Below are positions 1 to 6,187 of a stretch of 10,175 nt of DNA, in pieces; position 1 is the stretch's first letter, and the number at the start of each line of letters is the position of its first letter. The notes under the pieces are model-generated. The model was given only the letters and a program-made list of their open reading frames with translations. It was not told the origin of the DNA and made no database searches. Source of the stretch: DASXTS01 sp036402215 (GTDB taxonomy: Bacteria; Actinomycetota; Actinomycetes; Mycobacteriales; Pseudonocardiaceae); the NCBI GenBank assembly GCA_036402215.1, contig DASWTI010000536.1:1-10175 (forward strand), read 5' to 3'. The position numbers were made by a program, and so were the translations under genes.

Positions 1-918
1 CCCGCCGCGGCTGGGGCCGTCGCCGGCCGCGCCGAGGACGCCGTGGCCGCGGTGCGCCCGGCCGACGTGGGCGCCAACTACTTCATGAAGTGGGGCGCGG
101 TGTGCTCCCCGCCCGGCGACTTCAACCGCAAGGTCGACATCCTGCGCCGGATGCGGCCGGCCACGGTGCGCGTGTCGATGTTCTGGAACAGCCCCAACGC
201 GCGCCAGTTCAGCAACGCCCAGCTCGACGCGCTGCTGAGCACCGGCCTCACCGAGATGATCTTCCAGTCCTCCGAGTACGCCGACGCGAACCTCGCCTAC
301 AACCAGCTCAACATGCTGCTGCCGTACATCGACGCGCACCCGAACATCCTGTTCATCTGGGAGCTCGGCAACGAGCCGGACTACTACGACTCGCCCACCA
401 ACCCCGCCTGGTGCCGGTACAAGCGGCTCACCACCATCCGGGACAACAAGCCGCGGCAGAACCGGTCCAACATGTTCTGGGCGATCAACATGCCGGCCGG
501 CCGCTGGGACATCCCGAACGGTTCCACCTGGTACTTCAACGAGTTCGTCCGCGACCACGGCGACGGGCTCGGCCCGATGCTCACCGGGCACCTGCGGCCG
601 TCCATCGCCACCGTGCACTGCTACGCGCACGACCGCCTGTGCGCCACCGGTGGCGAGAGCAACCCGTTCAAGATGGTCGACTGGGTGCGTGGCTGGAACC
701 CGAACATGCCGATGAAGGTCACCGAGGCCGGCATCAACTCCCGGCCGGCCGACCGCGGCCACCGCTACATCGAGTTCGGCGCCAAGCTCGCCGAGCGCAC
801 CGGCAACCGGGCCGACTCGGTGTGCTTCTACGGCCTGCCGGACGTCGAGGACAGCTACGCGCTCTCGTACACCGACGCCGACCAGATCGCCAGCCGCGCC
901 CGCAGCTGGTACTGCTGA
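1..918 (+). CDS. Secreted clan GH-A-like glycoside hydrolase (5'-truncated by the window)
   Basis: The reading frame is open from base 1, so the true start lies upstream. The visible N-terminus is Ala/Gly-rich (AAGAVAGRAEDA) and looks like the end of a signal peptide. The body resembles a (beta/alpha)8 glycosidase. ILFIWELGNEPD carries the NEP motif of clan GH-A, with the likely acid/base Glu at codon 373-375. MKVTEAGINS near the C-terminus carries a likely nucleophile Glu at codon 724-726. The spacing of about 117 residues between them suits families such as GH5 or GH39. Six cysteines, including the last residue, fit an exported disulfide-bonded protein. A GTG at 43 could be called as a start but would remove the export signal. 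No carbohydrate-binding module follows. Substrate and exact family cannot be read by eye. It is not obviously linked to the Ku gene downstream. Confidence 0.75.
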   Translation, partial: PAAAGAVAGRAEDAVAAVRPADVGANYFMKWGAVCSPPGDFNRKVDILRRMRPATVRVSMFWNSPNARQFSNAQLDALLSTGLTEMIFQSSEYADANLAYNQLNMLLPYIDAHPNILFIWELGNEPDYYDSPTNPAWCRYKRLTTIRDNKPRQNRSNMFWAINMPAGRWDIPNGSTWYFNEFVRDHGDGLGPMLTGHLRPSIATVHCYAHDRLCATGGESNPFKMVDWVRGWNPNMPMKVTEAGINSRPADRGHRYIEFGAKLAERTGNRADSVCFYGLPDVEDSYALSYTDADQIASRARSWYC

Positions 919-934
919 CGCCTCCCTGATCGCC

Positions 935-957
935 CCGAAGTGGCGCGCCGCCACCGG
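935..957 (+). terminator. Hairpin terminator candidate after the glycosidase
   Basis: GTGGCG-cgc-CGCCAC (940-954) forms a tight stem with a 3-nt loop. Outer CCG/CGG pairs (935-937 with 955-957) extend it across a 2-nt bulge. It begins 16 nt after the glycosidase stop. There is no T-run, which is common for actinomycete terminators. Confidence 0.5.
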
Positions 958-974
958 CTCCCGTCATCCTGGCC

Positions 975-1005
975 GTGCCGCCGGTGACGGGTCCGGTGGC
1001 GGCAC
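975..1005 (+). other. Second inverted repeat, just upstream of ku
   Basis: GTGCCGCC (975-982) pairs perfectly with GGCGGCAC (998-1005) around a 15-nt loop. It ends 15 nt before the ku ATG. It could be a second termination hairpin for the upstream gene or a structure in the ku leader. The purine-rich GGAAGGGG (1007-1014), six bases before the ATG, is the only Shine-Dalgarno-like stretch. Confidence 0.35.
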
Positions 1006-1020
1006 GGGAAGGGGCGGCGG

Positions 1021-1821
1021 ATGCGGCCGATCTGGAACGGCGCGATCTCGTTCGGCCTGGTGAGCGTGCCGGTGCGGCTGTTCTCGGCGACCACCAACCA
1101 TGACATCCGCTTCCACCAGGTGCACGAGGCCGACGGCGGGCAGATCCGGTACCGGCGGGTGTGCGAGGCGTGCGGCGAGGAGGTCGGGTACGACGAGCTG
1201 GCGAAGGGCTACCTCACCGAGGACGGTGAGCTGGTCACCCTGGGCGCCGAGGACATGGCCTCGCTGCCGCTGTCCACCAGCCGGGAGATAGCGGTCGTCG
1301 AGTTCGTGCCGGCCGAGCAGGTGGACCCGCTGCTGCTCGACCGCGCCTACTACCTGGAGCCGGATCCCAAGGCGGCCAAGCCCTACGTCCTGCTGCGCGA
1401 GGCCCTGCGCGCGTCGTCCCGGATGGCCGTCGTGAAGGTCGCGCTGCGCCGGCGCGAGACCCTCGCCCTGCTCCGCGTGCGCGGCGACGCCATCGTCCTG
1501 CACACCATGCTCTGGCCCGACGAGGTCCGCGCCCCCGACCTGTCCGCCGTCGCGGAGGCCCTCGACGCCGTCACGCTGCGACCTCAGGAGCAGCAGCTCG
1601 CCGCCGTGCTCGTCACCGGCCTCGACGCCGACTTCGACCCCTCCCGCTTCGAGGACCACTACCGCGCCGCCGTCGAGGACCTCATCGAGTACAAGCGCGA
1701 CCACGGTGGCGCCCGCCCCACCCCCGCCACCACCACCGACGGCGAACCCGTCACCGACCTGCTCTCCGCCCTGCGCCGCAGCGTCGAACAGTCCCGCGCC
1801 ACCCGCTCCCCGGACGACTGA
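1021..1821 (+). CDS. ku: Ku, DNA-end-binding protein of non-homologous end joining
   Basis: Bacterial Ku forms a homodimeric ring that threads onto double-strand break ends and recruits LigD. The 266-aa product begins with the family signature MRPIWNGAISFGLVSVPV. It continues with FHQVHEADGGQIRYRRVCEACG (split here as FHQVHEADGG then QIRYRRVCEACG, CxxC at 48/51), YYLEPDPKAAKPYVLLREAL (111-130) and the LHTMLWPDEVR strand (160-170), all typical of the beta-barrel core. The C-terminus (about 235-266) is short and holds the TDLLSALRRSVEQ segment, corresponding to the region that binds LigD in the family. There is no long Lys-rich tail of the kind seen in many actinobacterial Ku proteins. The ATG follows a weak GGAAGGGG site at 6 nt. 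No intact LigD is in the window. The neighbour across the convergent NACHT gene is a catalytically altered LigD-type ligase fusion. Confidence 0.97.
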   Translation: MRPIWNGAISFGLVSVPVRLFSATTNHDIRFHQVHEADGGQIRYRRVCEACGEEVGYDELAKGYLTEDGELVTLGAEDMASLPLSTSREIAVVEFVPAEQVDPLLLDRAYYLEPDPKAAKPYVLLREALRASSRMAVVKVALRRRETLALLRVRGDAIVLHTMLWPDEVRAPDLSAVAEALDAVTLRPQEQQLAAVLVTGLDADFDPSRFEDHYRAAVEDLIEYKRDHGGARPTPATTTDGEPVTDLLSALRRSVEQSRATRSPDD

Positions 1822-1825
1822 CCGC

Positions 1826-3871
1826 TCAGCCGCGGGCCGGCCGGGCCAGGACCTCGGTCAGCTCCAGGTGCCGGAACTCGTACACGGCGCCGGAGCGCCG
1901 CAGCACGCCGTACTCGTGCGCGTCGGCGAGGAAGGTCATCAGCCGCCACGGCAGACAGCCGCGCGACGCGAGCCAGACGTGCGCGACGCGGTACCGGCCG
2001 TGCGCGCCCGCGGTCAGCATGACGAGCACGACCAGGTAAGGGGTGAGGGCGAGACCGTACTCACCGAACGCGGCGGCCGTGACCGGCCAGATCAGCACGG
2101 CCACGGCGAGCGACGACACCAGCGTGGCCACCTGGTCGTCCTGCAGCAGCTCCGCCGGATCCACCTCGTGGATCGTGGCCACCGGCCGCCGCGTCGCGGC
2201 GACCGCCCAGCACGCGGCCCCGACGAGGGCGCCGACCGGCGCCCCCATCACCGCCGCCACCGTTACCCCGGTGAGAACGGCGATCACCAGGTCGCCCGGC
2301 AGCCGCTCGACGAGAAAGCACCCCATCACGACGAAGAGCGGCAGCGAGACCACGAAGCCCAGGCGGGCGCCGCGCCCCGCCCACCGGGCGAGCAGCCGGC
2401 CAAGGCCGGTGAACCGGATCCTGGCCGGCAGGTGCGGGCCCGTCCGGAGCCAGGTGATCATCCCGGCCACCACGGCGAACACGGCGTCCGCACCGGCAAC
2501 CCACGGCAGAGCCTCCTCCCGAGAGCCGAACCTGCTGCCGGCCTGGTCGAAGTTCAGCCACGTGCCACCGATCGTCGGGACGCCGAGCACCAGGAGCACC
2601 AGCGCCGCGGTCAGCACGGCGAGGGGCCCCCGGCCGACGGTGTCGGCGAGCCGCCACCAGCCGTATCCCGGGGTTCGCAGCGTGTCCAGGTGCCGGGCGA
2701 GGAAGCCCAGCCAGCGCAGGGCGGACTCCGGCTCCCAGGTGCGCCCGTCGCGCCGCCGGTTCGCCTCCAGGACGGCCGGCGTGAACCCGGTCAGCAGGTG
2801 CCGGCGTACGGCCGCCGCGCTCGGCAGACGCCGCCGGTCGGTCAGTTCACCAGGATCGCGACGGCCGGTGACGTAGGTGTCCCTGGCCAGCGACAGCATG
2901 AGCGGCGTGGCAAGCGCGCCGGCCAGCACGCCGTCCGGCTCGGATCCCAGTTCGTCGAGTACCGCGGCCCAGCGTGCGGCGTGCGCGGCCGGTGCGGCGA
3001 TGCGCAGGTGCTCGGCCGCGGACCCCGGCGGCACGCCCGTCAGGCGCCGCACCTCGGCCCCCCGGACAGGCAGGGCGTCCGCGACGGCCGCCCGGTACTC
3101 CTCGGCGCGGCACGAGACGACGAGCGGCTCGCCCGCCGGGTAGCCGCGGTTGATCTCCGCGATGGCCTCCGGCAGCGCGTCGCCGGCCACCTCGTCCAGG
3201 CCGTCCAGCAGCGGCAGCACCCGACCCTGGGCGACGAGGTCGGTCACCGCCGTGGCGCCGTAGCGGTCCGCGTCACCGAGCGCCGGGAAGTCCTCGCCGA
3301 GCCGGCGGGCGACGAAGCGCGGCAGTGGCTCCTCGCGCGGCCGCCAGCCGGCCAGCGGGATCAGCACGGGGACCGGCCCGGTCGGCGCGCGCCTCGCCAG
3401 CAACTCGACGGTGACCAGCGTCAGCACCACGGACTTCCCGGCGCCGGCCGGGCCGAGCACCACGAGCCGTCCGAGCCGGTTCGCCGTCGCGCCGGGGTCC
3501 ACGGTGACCACCGTCCCGTCCGGCTCCTCGCGCCAGCGGAGCACGATCGGCTCGGGGTCAGGCACCCGGCGGACGTCGAGTTCGCGCCGCCACCGTGCGG
3601 TACCCAGGTCGGCAAGCTGCCGTGCGGCCAGGTCGAGCTGCTCCGGGCTGCTCACCTGCCGCCGGAACAGGTCGCGGGGCCAGGCCAGCGTCAGTGCCGC
3701 CAGGGCCACCAGGAGGCTGAGCACTCCGCTGACCCAGCTGGTTCGCTCCAGGTCGTCGTCCGACCACCGCCCCAGCAGCAGGGACCCGATCAGCCCGACG
3801 GCGGCGACCGCGGCGACCACCACCGCGCCACCTCGCAGCCCTCGCACCCGGCGAGTATGCCGTTCCACCAC
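1826..3871 (-). CDS. Membrane-anchored NACHT-domain NTPase (STAND family)
   Basis: This 681-aa protein has two N-terminal membrane segments (about 14-34 and 46-64), then a NACHT P-loop domain. The Walker A is GPAGAGKS (140-147, Lys146) and the Walker B is LPLLDGLDE (219-227), both intact. VVSCRAEEYR (251-260) matches the NACHT sensor region. A winged-helix/helical region follows, then several hydrophobic segments (about 415-433, 457-473, 504-520, 528-555, 582-600, 610-622). The C-terminal stretch around FLADAHEYGVLRRSGAVYEF (647-666) followed by RHLELTEVLA is the signature tail of actinobacterial membrane NACHT proteins. NACHT ATPases oligomerise on sensing a trigger, and several bacterial ones defend against phage; that role here is inference. 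The start is GTG with no clear Shine-Dalgarno, and GTG at codon 2 or 9 is possible. The gene lies 69 bp downstream of the ligase/kinase fusion in the same direction and ends 4 bp from the ku stop. Confidence 0.88.
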   Translation of the reverse strand: MVERHTRRVRGLRGGAVVVAAVAAVGLIGSLLLGRWSDDDLERTSWVSGVLSLLVALAALTLAWPRDLFRRQVSSPEQLDLAARQLADLGTARWRRELDVRRVPDPEPIVLRWREEPDGTVVTVDPGATANRLGRLVVLGPAGAGKSVVLTLVTVELLARRAPTGPVPVLIPLAGWRPREEPLPRFVARRLGEDFPALGDADRYGATAVTDLVAQGRVLPLLDGLDEVAGDALPEAIAEINRGYPAGEPLVVSCRAEEYRAAVADALPVRGAEVRRLTGVPPGSAAEHLRIAAPAAHAARWAAVLDELGSEPDGVLAGALATPLMLSLARDTYVTGRRDPGELTDRRRLPSAAAVRRHLLTGFTPAVLEANRRRDGRTWEPESALRWLGFLARHLDTLRTPGYGWWRLADTVGRGPLAVLTAALVLLVLGVPTIGGTWLNFDQAGSRFGSREEALPWVAGADAVFAVVAGMITWLRTGPHLPARIRFTGLGRLLARWAGRGARLGFVVSLPLFVVMGCFLVERLPGDLVIAVLTGVTVAAVMGAPVGALVGAACWAVAATRRPVATIHEVDPAELLQDDQVATLVSSLAVAVLIWPVTAAAFGEYGLALTPYLVVLVMLTAGAHGRYRVAHVWLASRGCLPWRLMTFLADAHEYGVLRRSGAVYEFRHLELTEVLARPARG

Positions 3872-3940
3872 CCGCCCGGCCGTCCGCCGCCGGGTTCCCG
3901 TCGTGGAGCGCCTGGCGGCCTGTCCGCGGACCGATCCCTG
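3872..3940 (-). other. Short gap between fusion gene and NACHT gene
   Basis: This gap holds a 10-bp perfect palindrome GTCCGCGGAC (3922-3931) and a weak 6-bp hairpin CCCGGC/GCCGGG (3875-3880 with 3889-3894). I see no convincing promoter or strong terminator, so co-transcription of the two genes is plausible but not proven. Confidence 0.35.
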
Positions 3941-5380
3941 TCAGCACAACCGGATGCGCAGGACAGGGCCGTCCACCGTGAGTGCGAGGCCGAGCAGGTC
4001 GCGCAGGGCCGTCAGCGGCAGGCTCTCGGGGCGCACCGCGGTGGAGGCGGCGAGGGTGAGGGGGCCGTCGGGTGGGCAGGTGAGGGTCAGGGTGCCACCG
4101 CCGGGCTCGTGCTCGATGCCGTGCTCCACCAGGTGTGACACGGCCAGGTGCAGCGCCGGCAGCGGGACCGGCCGGGGCAGCGCGGCGGGCGCCACCCGCA
4201 CGTCCACCCGTAGCCGCGGGCCGAAGCGGGCCGACTGCAACGCCAGGTAGTGCTCGACGGACGTCAGCTCGTCCGCCAGGGGCACCGTGGTGACGTCGGT
4301 GCGGAAGGCGTGCCGGGTGAGGGCGGCGACGTCGTCGAGCAGTTCGCGGGCCAGGTCCGGGTCGGTGTGCAGGTACGCGGCGATCGTGCTGAACACGTTG
4401 TTCAGGAAGTGCGGCGAGGTCTGTGCCCGCAGCGCGTCCACCTCGGACCGGGCCCGGCGCAGCTCGGCCGACAGCTCCGCCACCGATGGCGCCACCGACG
4501 GCGCCACCGACGGCGTGACCACCGATGGTGTGAGGAGCGACGAGCGGCCCGGCAGCAGGCCGTCCCAGGACGGGCGCTCCAGCCGTCCGCCGGCCGTGCG
4601 CCGCCGGTAGGTCACCGAGCAGACCAGCTCCGGCCGTACCCAGCGCGCGGCGGGCGCCCCCGGCCCCACGAACGGGCTGCGGGCGGCCCTCAACGGCGCC
4701 AGCTCCGCCGTCAGGTCCGGCGTGTCGCGCACCAGCCCGGCGTACCGCAGCCCGGCGCGCGTCACCTCGCCCACCAGCACGCCGGACGCCGACCAGCCGC
4801 CGATCACCACCTCGATGCTGCGGCGCAGCGCGGTCTCCACCCAGGCCCGGGTGCGCCGTCCCGGCCGGTACGGCGACCCGGCGCGCTTGGCCAGCACGCC
4901 GCGCAGCCCGTACCGCGCCGCCGTGTCCAGCACCGTCGCGCCGTCCGCCGCGCCGAACGAGGGCGCCAGCTCCACCACCGGGCCGGGCAGCGGCAGCGAC
5001 TCCAGCAGCGTGCGCCGCTCGGTGTACGGCAGGTCGACCGTGGACCGGCCGTCGAGAGCCAGCAGGTCCGACACGTAGTACGCGAGCGGCAGCCGCCGCA
5101 GCAGCGCGGGGGAGGGGCGTGGCACCGCGAGCCGCCGGCGCAGCCGCGCCAGGCTCGGCCGCCCGAGCGCGTCCGGCACCACGAGCGTGCCGTCCAGCAC
5201 CATGGCCCGCCGCGCCGTGACGAGCACGTCGAGCTCCGGGCAGTCCACCGCCGGCCCGATCAGCCGCACGCCGCCGGGCGACACGTCGGCGAGGGTCCGC
5301 AGGCCGTCCCAGGCGAACTCGAAGGCCCAGCCGTCGCCCCGGGGCACCGGCCCGGCGGTGGCCAGCATCGGCCGCAACAT
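3941..5380 (-). CDS. LigD-type pseudo-ligase fused to a degenerate LytS-type histidine kinase
   Basis: One uninterrupted 479-aa frame (numbered from ATG 5380) joins two known folds. Residues about 1-275 match the adenylation and OB modules of LigD ligase: PMLAT, WAFEFAWDGLR, YYVSDLLALDGRS, SPYRPGRR, EVVIGGW and ARWVRPELVCSVTY align with the family. Key residues are changed. Motif I KWDG is AWDG (Ala23), LDGE is LDGT (Thr65), motif IV EGxxAK is RGVLAK (Arg160), motif V WLKxK is WVETA (180-184), and the motif VI R...DK end is lost. It should not adenylate or seal DNA. A TPSV/APSV linker (284-300) and short coiled coil (about 301-320) lead to a PF06580-type module. AQTSPHFLNNVFSTI keeps His324, and LARELL...RHAF and ARFGPRLRV match LytS kinases. 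The N-box reads LVEHGIEH instead of LVENAIxH, and no glycine-rich DxGxG box is visible. It probably shares a transcript with the NACHT gene. Binding, sensing or a phosphorelay role is inference. A GTG at 5386 is the alternative start. Confidence 0.8.
   Translation of the reverse strand: MLRPMLATAGPVPRGDGWAFEFAWDGLRTLADVSPGGVRLIGPAVDCPELDVLVTARRAMVLDGTLVVPDALGRPSLARLRRRLAVPRPSPALLRRLPLAYYVSDLLALDGRSTVDLPYTERRTLLESLPLPGPVVELAPSFGAADGATVLDTAARYGLRGVLAKRAGSPYRPGRRTRAWVETALRRSIEVVIGGWSASGVLVGEVTRAGLRYAGLVRDTPDLTAELAPLRAARSPFVGPGAPAARWVRPELVCSVTYRRRTAGGRLERPSWDGLLPGRSSLLTPSVVTPSVAPSVAPSVAELSAELRRARSEVDALRAQTSPHFLNNVFSTIAAYLHTDPDLARELLDDVAALTRHAFRTDVTTVPLADELTSVEHYLALQSARFGPRLRVDVRVAPAALPRPVPLPALHLAVSHLVEHGIEHEPGGGTLTLTCPPDGPLTLAASTAVRPESLPLTALRDLLGLALTVDGPVLRIRLC
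4482..4532 (-). repeat. 12-bp tandem repeat encoding the TPSV/APSV linker
   Basis: On the + strand four 12-bp units run in a row: ACCGATGGCGCC (4482), ACCGACGGCGCC (4494), ACCGACGGCGTG (4506) and ACCGATGGTGTG (4521). An extra ACC sits before the last unit. Read on the - strand they encode TPSV-V-TPSV-APSV-APSV exactly at the boundary between the ligase-like and kinase-like halves. The units stay in frame, so gain or loss would only change linker length. Confidence 0.85.
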
Positions 5381-5386
5381 CGGCAC

Positions 5387-5392
5387 ATCCTA
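5387..5392 (-). promoter_or_regulatory. AGGA Shine-Dalgarno / TAGGAT -10 candidate for the fusion gene
   Basis: Reading the - strand, AGGA (5391-5388) lies 7 nt before ATG 5380. It abuts GTG 5386, which is too close to use it, so it favours ATG 5380. The same bases form TAGGAT (5392-5387), a TANNNT -10 hexamer with 6 nt before the ATG, as in leaderless actinobacterial mRNAs. No good -35 is visible, and I cannot tell which reading is right. Confidence 0.45.
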
Positions 5393-5427
5393 GTGACCGC
5401 TCGGCGACGTGGCCCCTCCACGAACGA

Positions 5428-5454
5428 TTGACGTCGTAGCGTGCCGGGTACCCT
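5428..5454 (+). promoter_or_regulatory. Promoter candidate for the DUF4230 gene, likely leaderless
   Basis: TTGACG (5428-5433) is a near-consensus -35. TACCCT (5449-5454) is a TANNNT -10 after a slightly short 15-bp spacer. The -10 ends 5 nt before ATG 5460, so transcription would begin at or next to the A of the start codon, giving a leaderless mRNA. No Shine-Dalgarno is present. The position also argues against the upstream GTG at 5409. Confidence 0.55.
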
Positions 5455-5459
5455 CAGTC

Positions 5460-6122
5460 ATGTCCGAACGCACGTCACAGCGGCCCCGGTTGCCGCGGAC
5501 CCCGTGGAAGCTCATCGGCGGCGCGCTGGTGGCGGCCGTGCTGATCCTGTTCGCCGCCGTCGGCGCGAGCAACCTCCTCAACGTCGACCTCAACCCGTTC
5601 GGCACCGAGGAGAAGGACCGCAGCCAGCCCGCGTTGCTGGAATCCATCCGTGACCTCAGCCAGTACCACGCCGCGGTCGGGGACTTCCAGGTCGTCATCG
5701 ACGTCGAGAAGGACGTCAAGCTCGTGCCGTCCGCGCTCGCCGGCCAGCGCACGCTGTTCGTCGCCGCCGGCACCGTGAACGCCTTCGTCGACTTCTCCGG
5801 CATGACCGGCGACGGGCTAACCATCTCCCCGGACGGCACCAGCGTCGAGGTGCGGCTGCCGGACGCCAAGCTCGACAAGCCCAACCTGGACCAGGAACGT
5901 AGCTACGTGTTCGCCCAGCAGCGCGGCGTCTTCGACCGGCTCGCCGACGTGGTGGGCCAGCCCGCCGACCAGCAGCAGTTCTACGTGCTCGCCGAGCAGA
6001 AGATCGCCGACGCCGCCACCCAGGCGAAGATCACCGAGCAGGCCGAGAAGAACACCCGCGCCATGCTCACCGGCATGCTCGGCGCCCTCGGCTACCGCGT
6101 CACCTTCGCCGACTCCGACTGA
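5460..6122 (+). CDS. DUF4230-domain membrane-anchored protein
   Basis: This is a 220-aa protein with a short basic N-terminus (SQRPRLPRTPWK), one membrane segment (about 17-37) and a DUF4230 body. The body contains LESIRDLSQYHAAVGDFQVV, VKLVPSALAGQRTLFVAAGT, a VNAFVDFSGM strand and a C-terminal helix with IADAATQAKITEQAEKNTRA. It is predicted to face the outside of the cell membrane. DUF4230 proteins are widespread in actinobacteria and their function is not established. The start at 5460 is preferred over GTG 5409 because MSERT precedes a normal anchor and a good -10 lies 5 nt upstream. It is divergent from the pseudo-ligase fusion (79 bp between starts) and convergent with the permease-prefix gene, from which it is separated by a strong hairpin. 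Confidence 0.85.
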   Translation: MSERTSQRPRLPRTPWKLIGGALVAAVLILFAAVGASNLLNVDLNPFGTEEKDRSQPALLESIRDLSQYHAAVGDFQVVIDVEKDVKLVPSALAGQRTLFVAAGTVNAFVDFSGMTGDGLTISPDGTSVEVRLPDAKLDKPNLDQERSYVFAQQRGVFDRLADVVGQPADQQQFYVLAEQKIADAATQAKITEQAEKNTRAMLTGMLGALGYRVTFADSD

Positions 6123-6133
6123 CCGCTCAGCCA

Positions 6134-6181
6134 CCACGAACGCCCCTGGCCCGCACACGCGGACCAGGGGCGTTGCCGTGG
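6134..6181. terminator. Bidirectional hairpin terminator
   Basis: AACGCCCCTGGCCCGC (6139-6154) pairs with GCGGACCAGGGGCGTT (6159-6174) around an ACAC loop, giving 16 pairs with a single mismatch. CCACG (6134-6138) and CGTGG (6177-6181) extend it across a 2-nt bulge. It starts 12 nt after the DUF4230 stop and ends 7 nt before the stop of the opposing gene, so it serves both. Confidence 0.9.
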
Positions 6182-6187
6182 CACCGC

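Noticed and set aside
1706..4138. 810-codon open frame on the + strand
   Set aside because: It lies antisense to the NACHT gene, is rich in Arg, Gln, His and Pro with no recognisable domain, and is a by-product of extreme third-position GC.
4481..4531. Fusion as an assembly or frameshift artefact at the linker
   Set aside because: The frame is continuous on both sides, the repeat units are multiples of three, and the linker plus coiled coil form a sensible hinge. A tandem repeat is a place where assemblies can err, so read support would still be worth seeing.
3941..5380. Annotating the gene as a functional ATP-dependent DNA ligase
   Set aside because: The catalytic lysine and the residues of motifs IV, V and VI are replaced, so the overall similarity would mislead.
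4250..5431. 393-codon + strand frame opposite the fusion gene
   Set aside because: Composition is low-complexity Arg/His/Gln/Pro; the - strand frame carries clear ligase and kinase motifs.
5409..5459. GTG 5409 as start of the DUF4230 protein
   Set aside because: It would place coding sequence over the TTGACG/TACCCT promoter; ATG 5460 gives a normal N-terminus.
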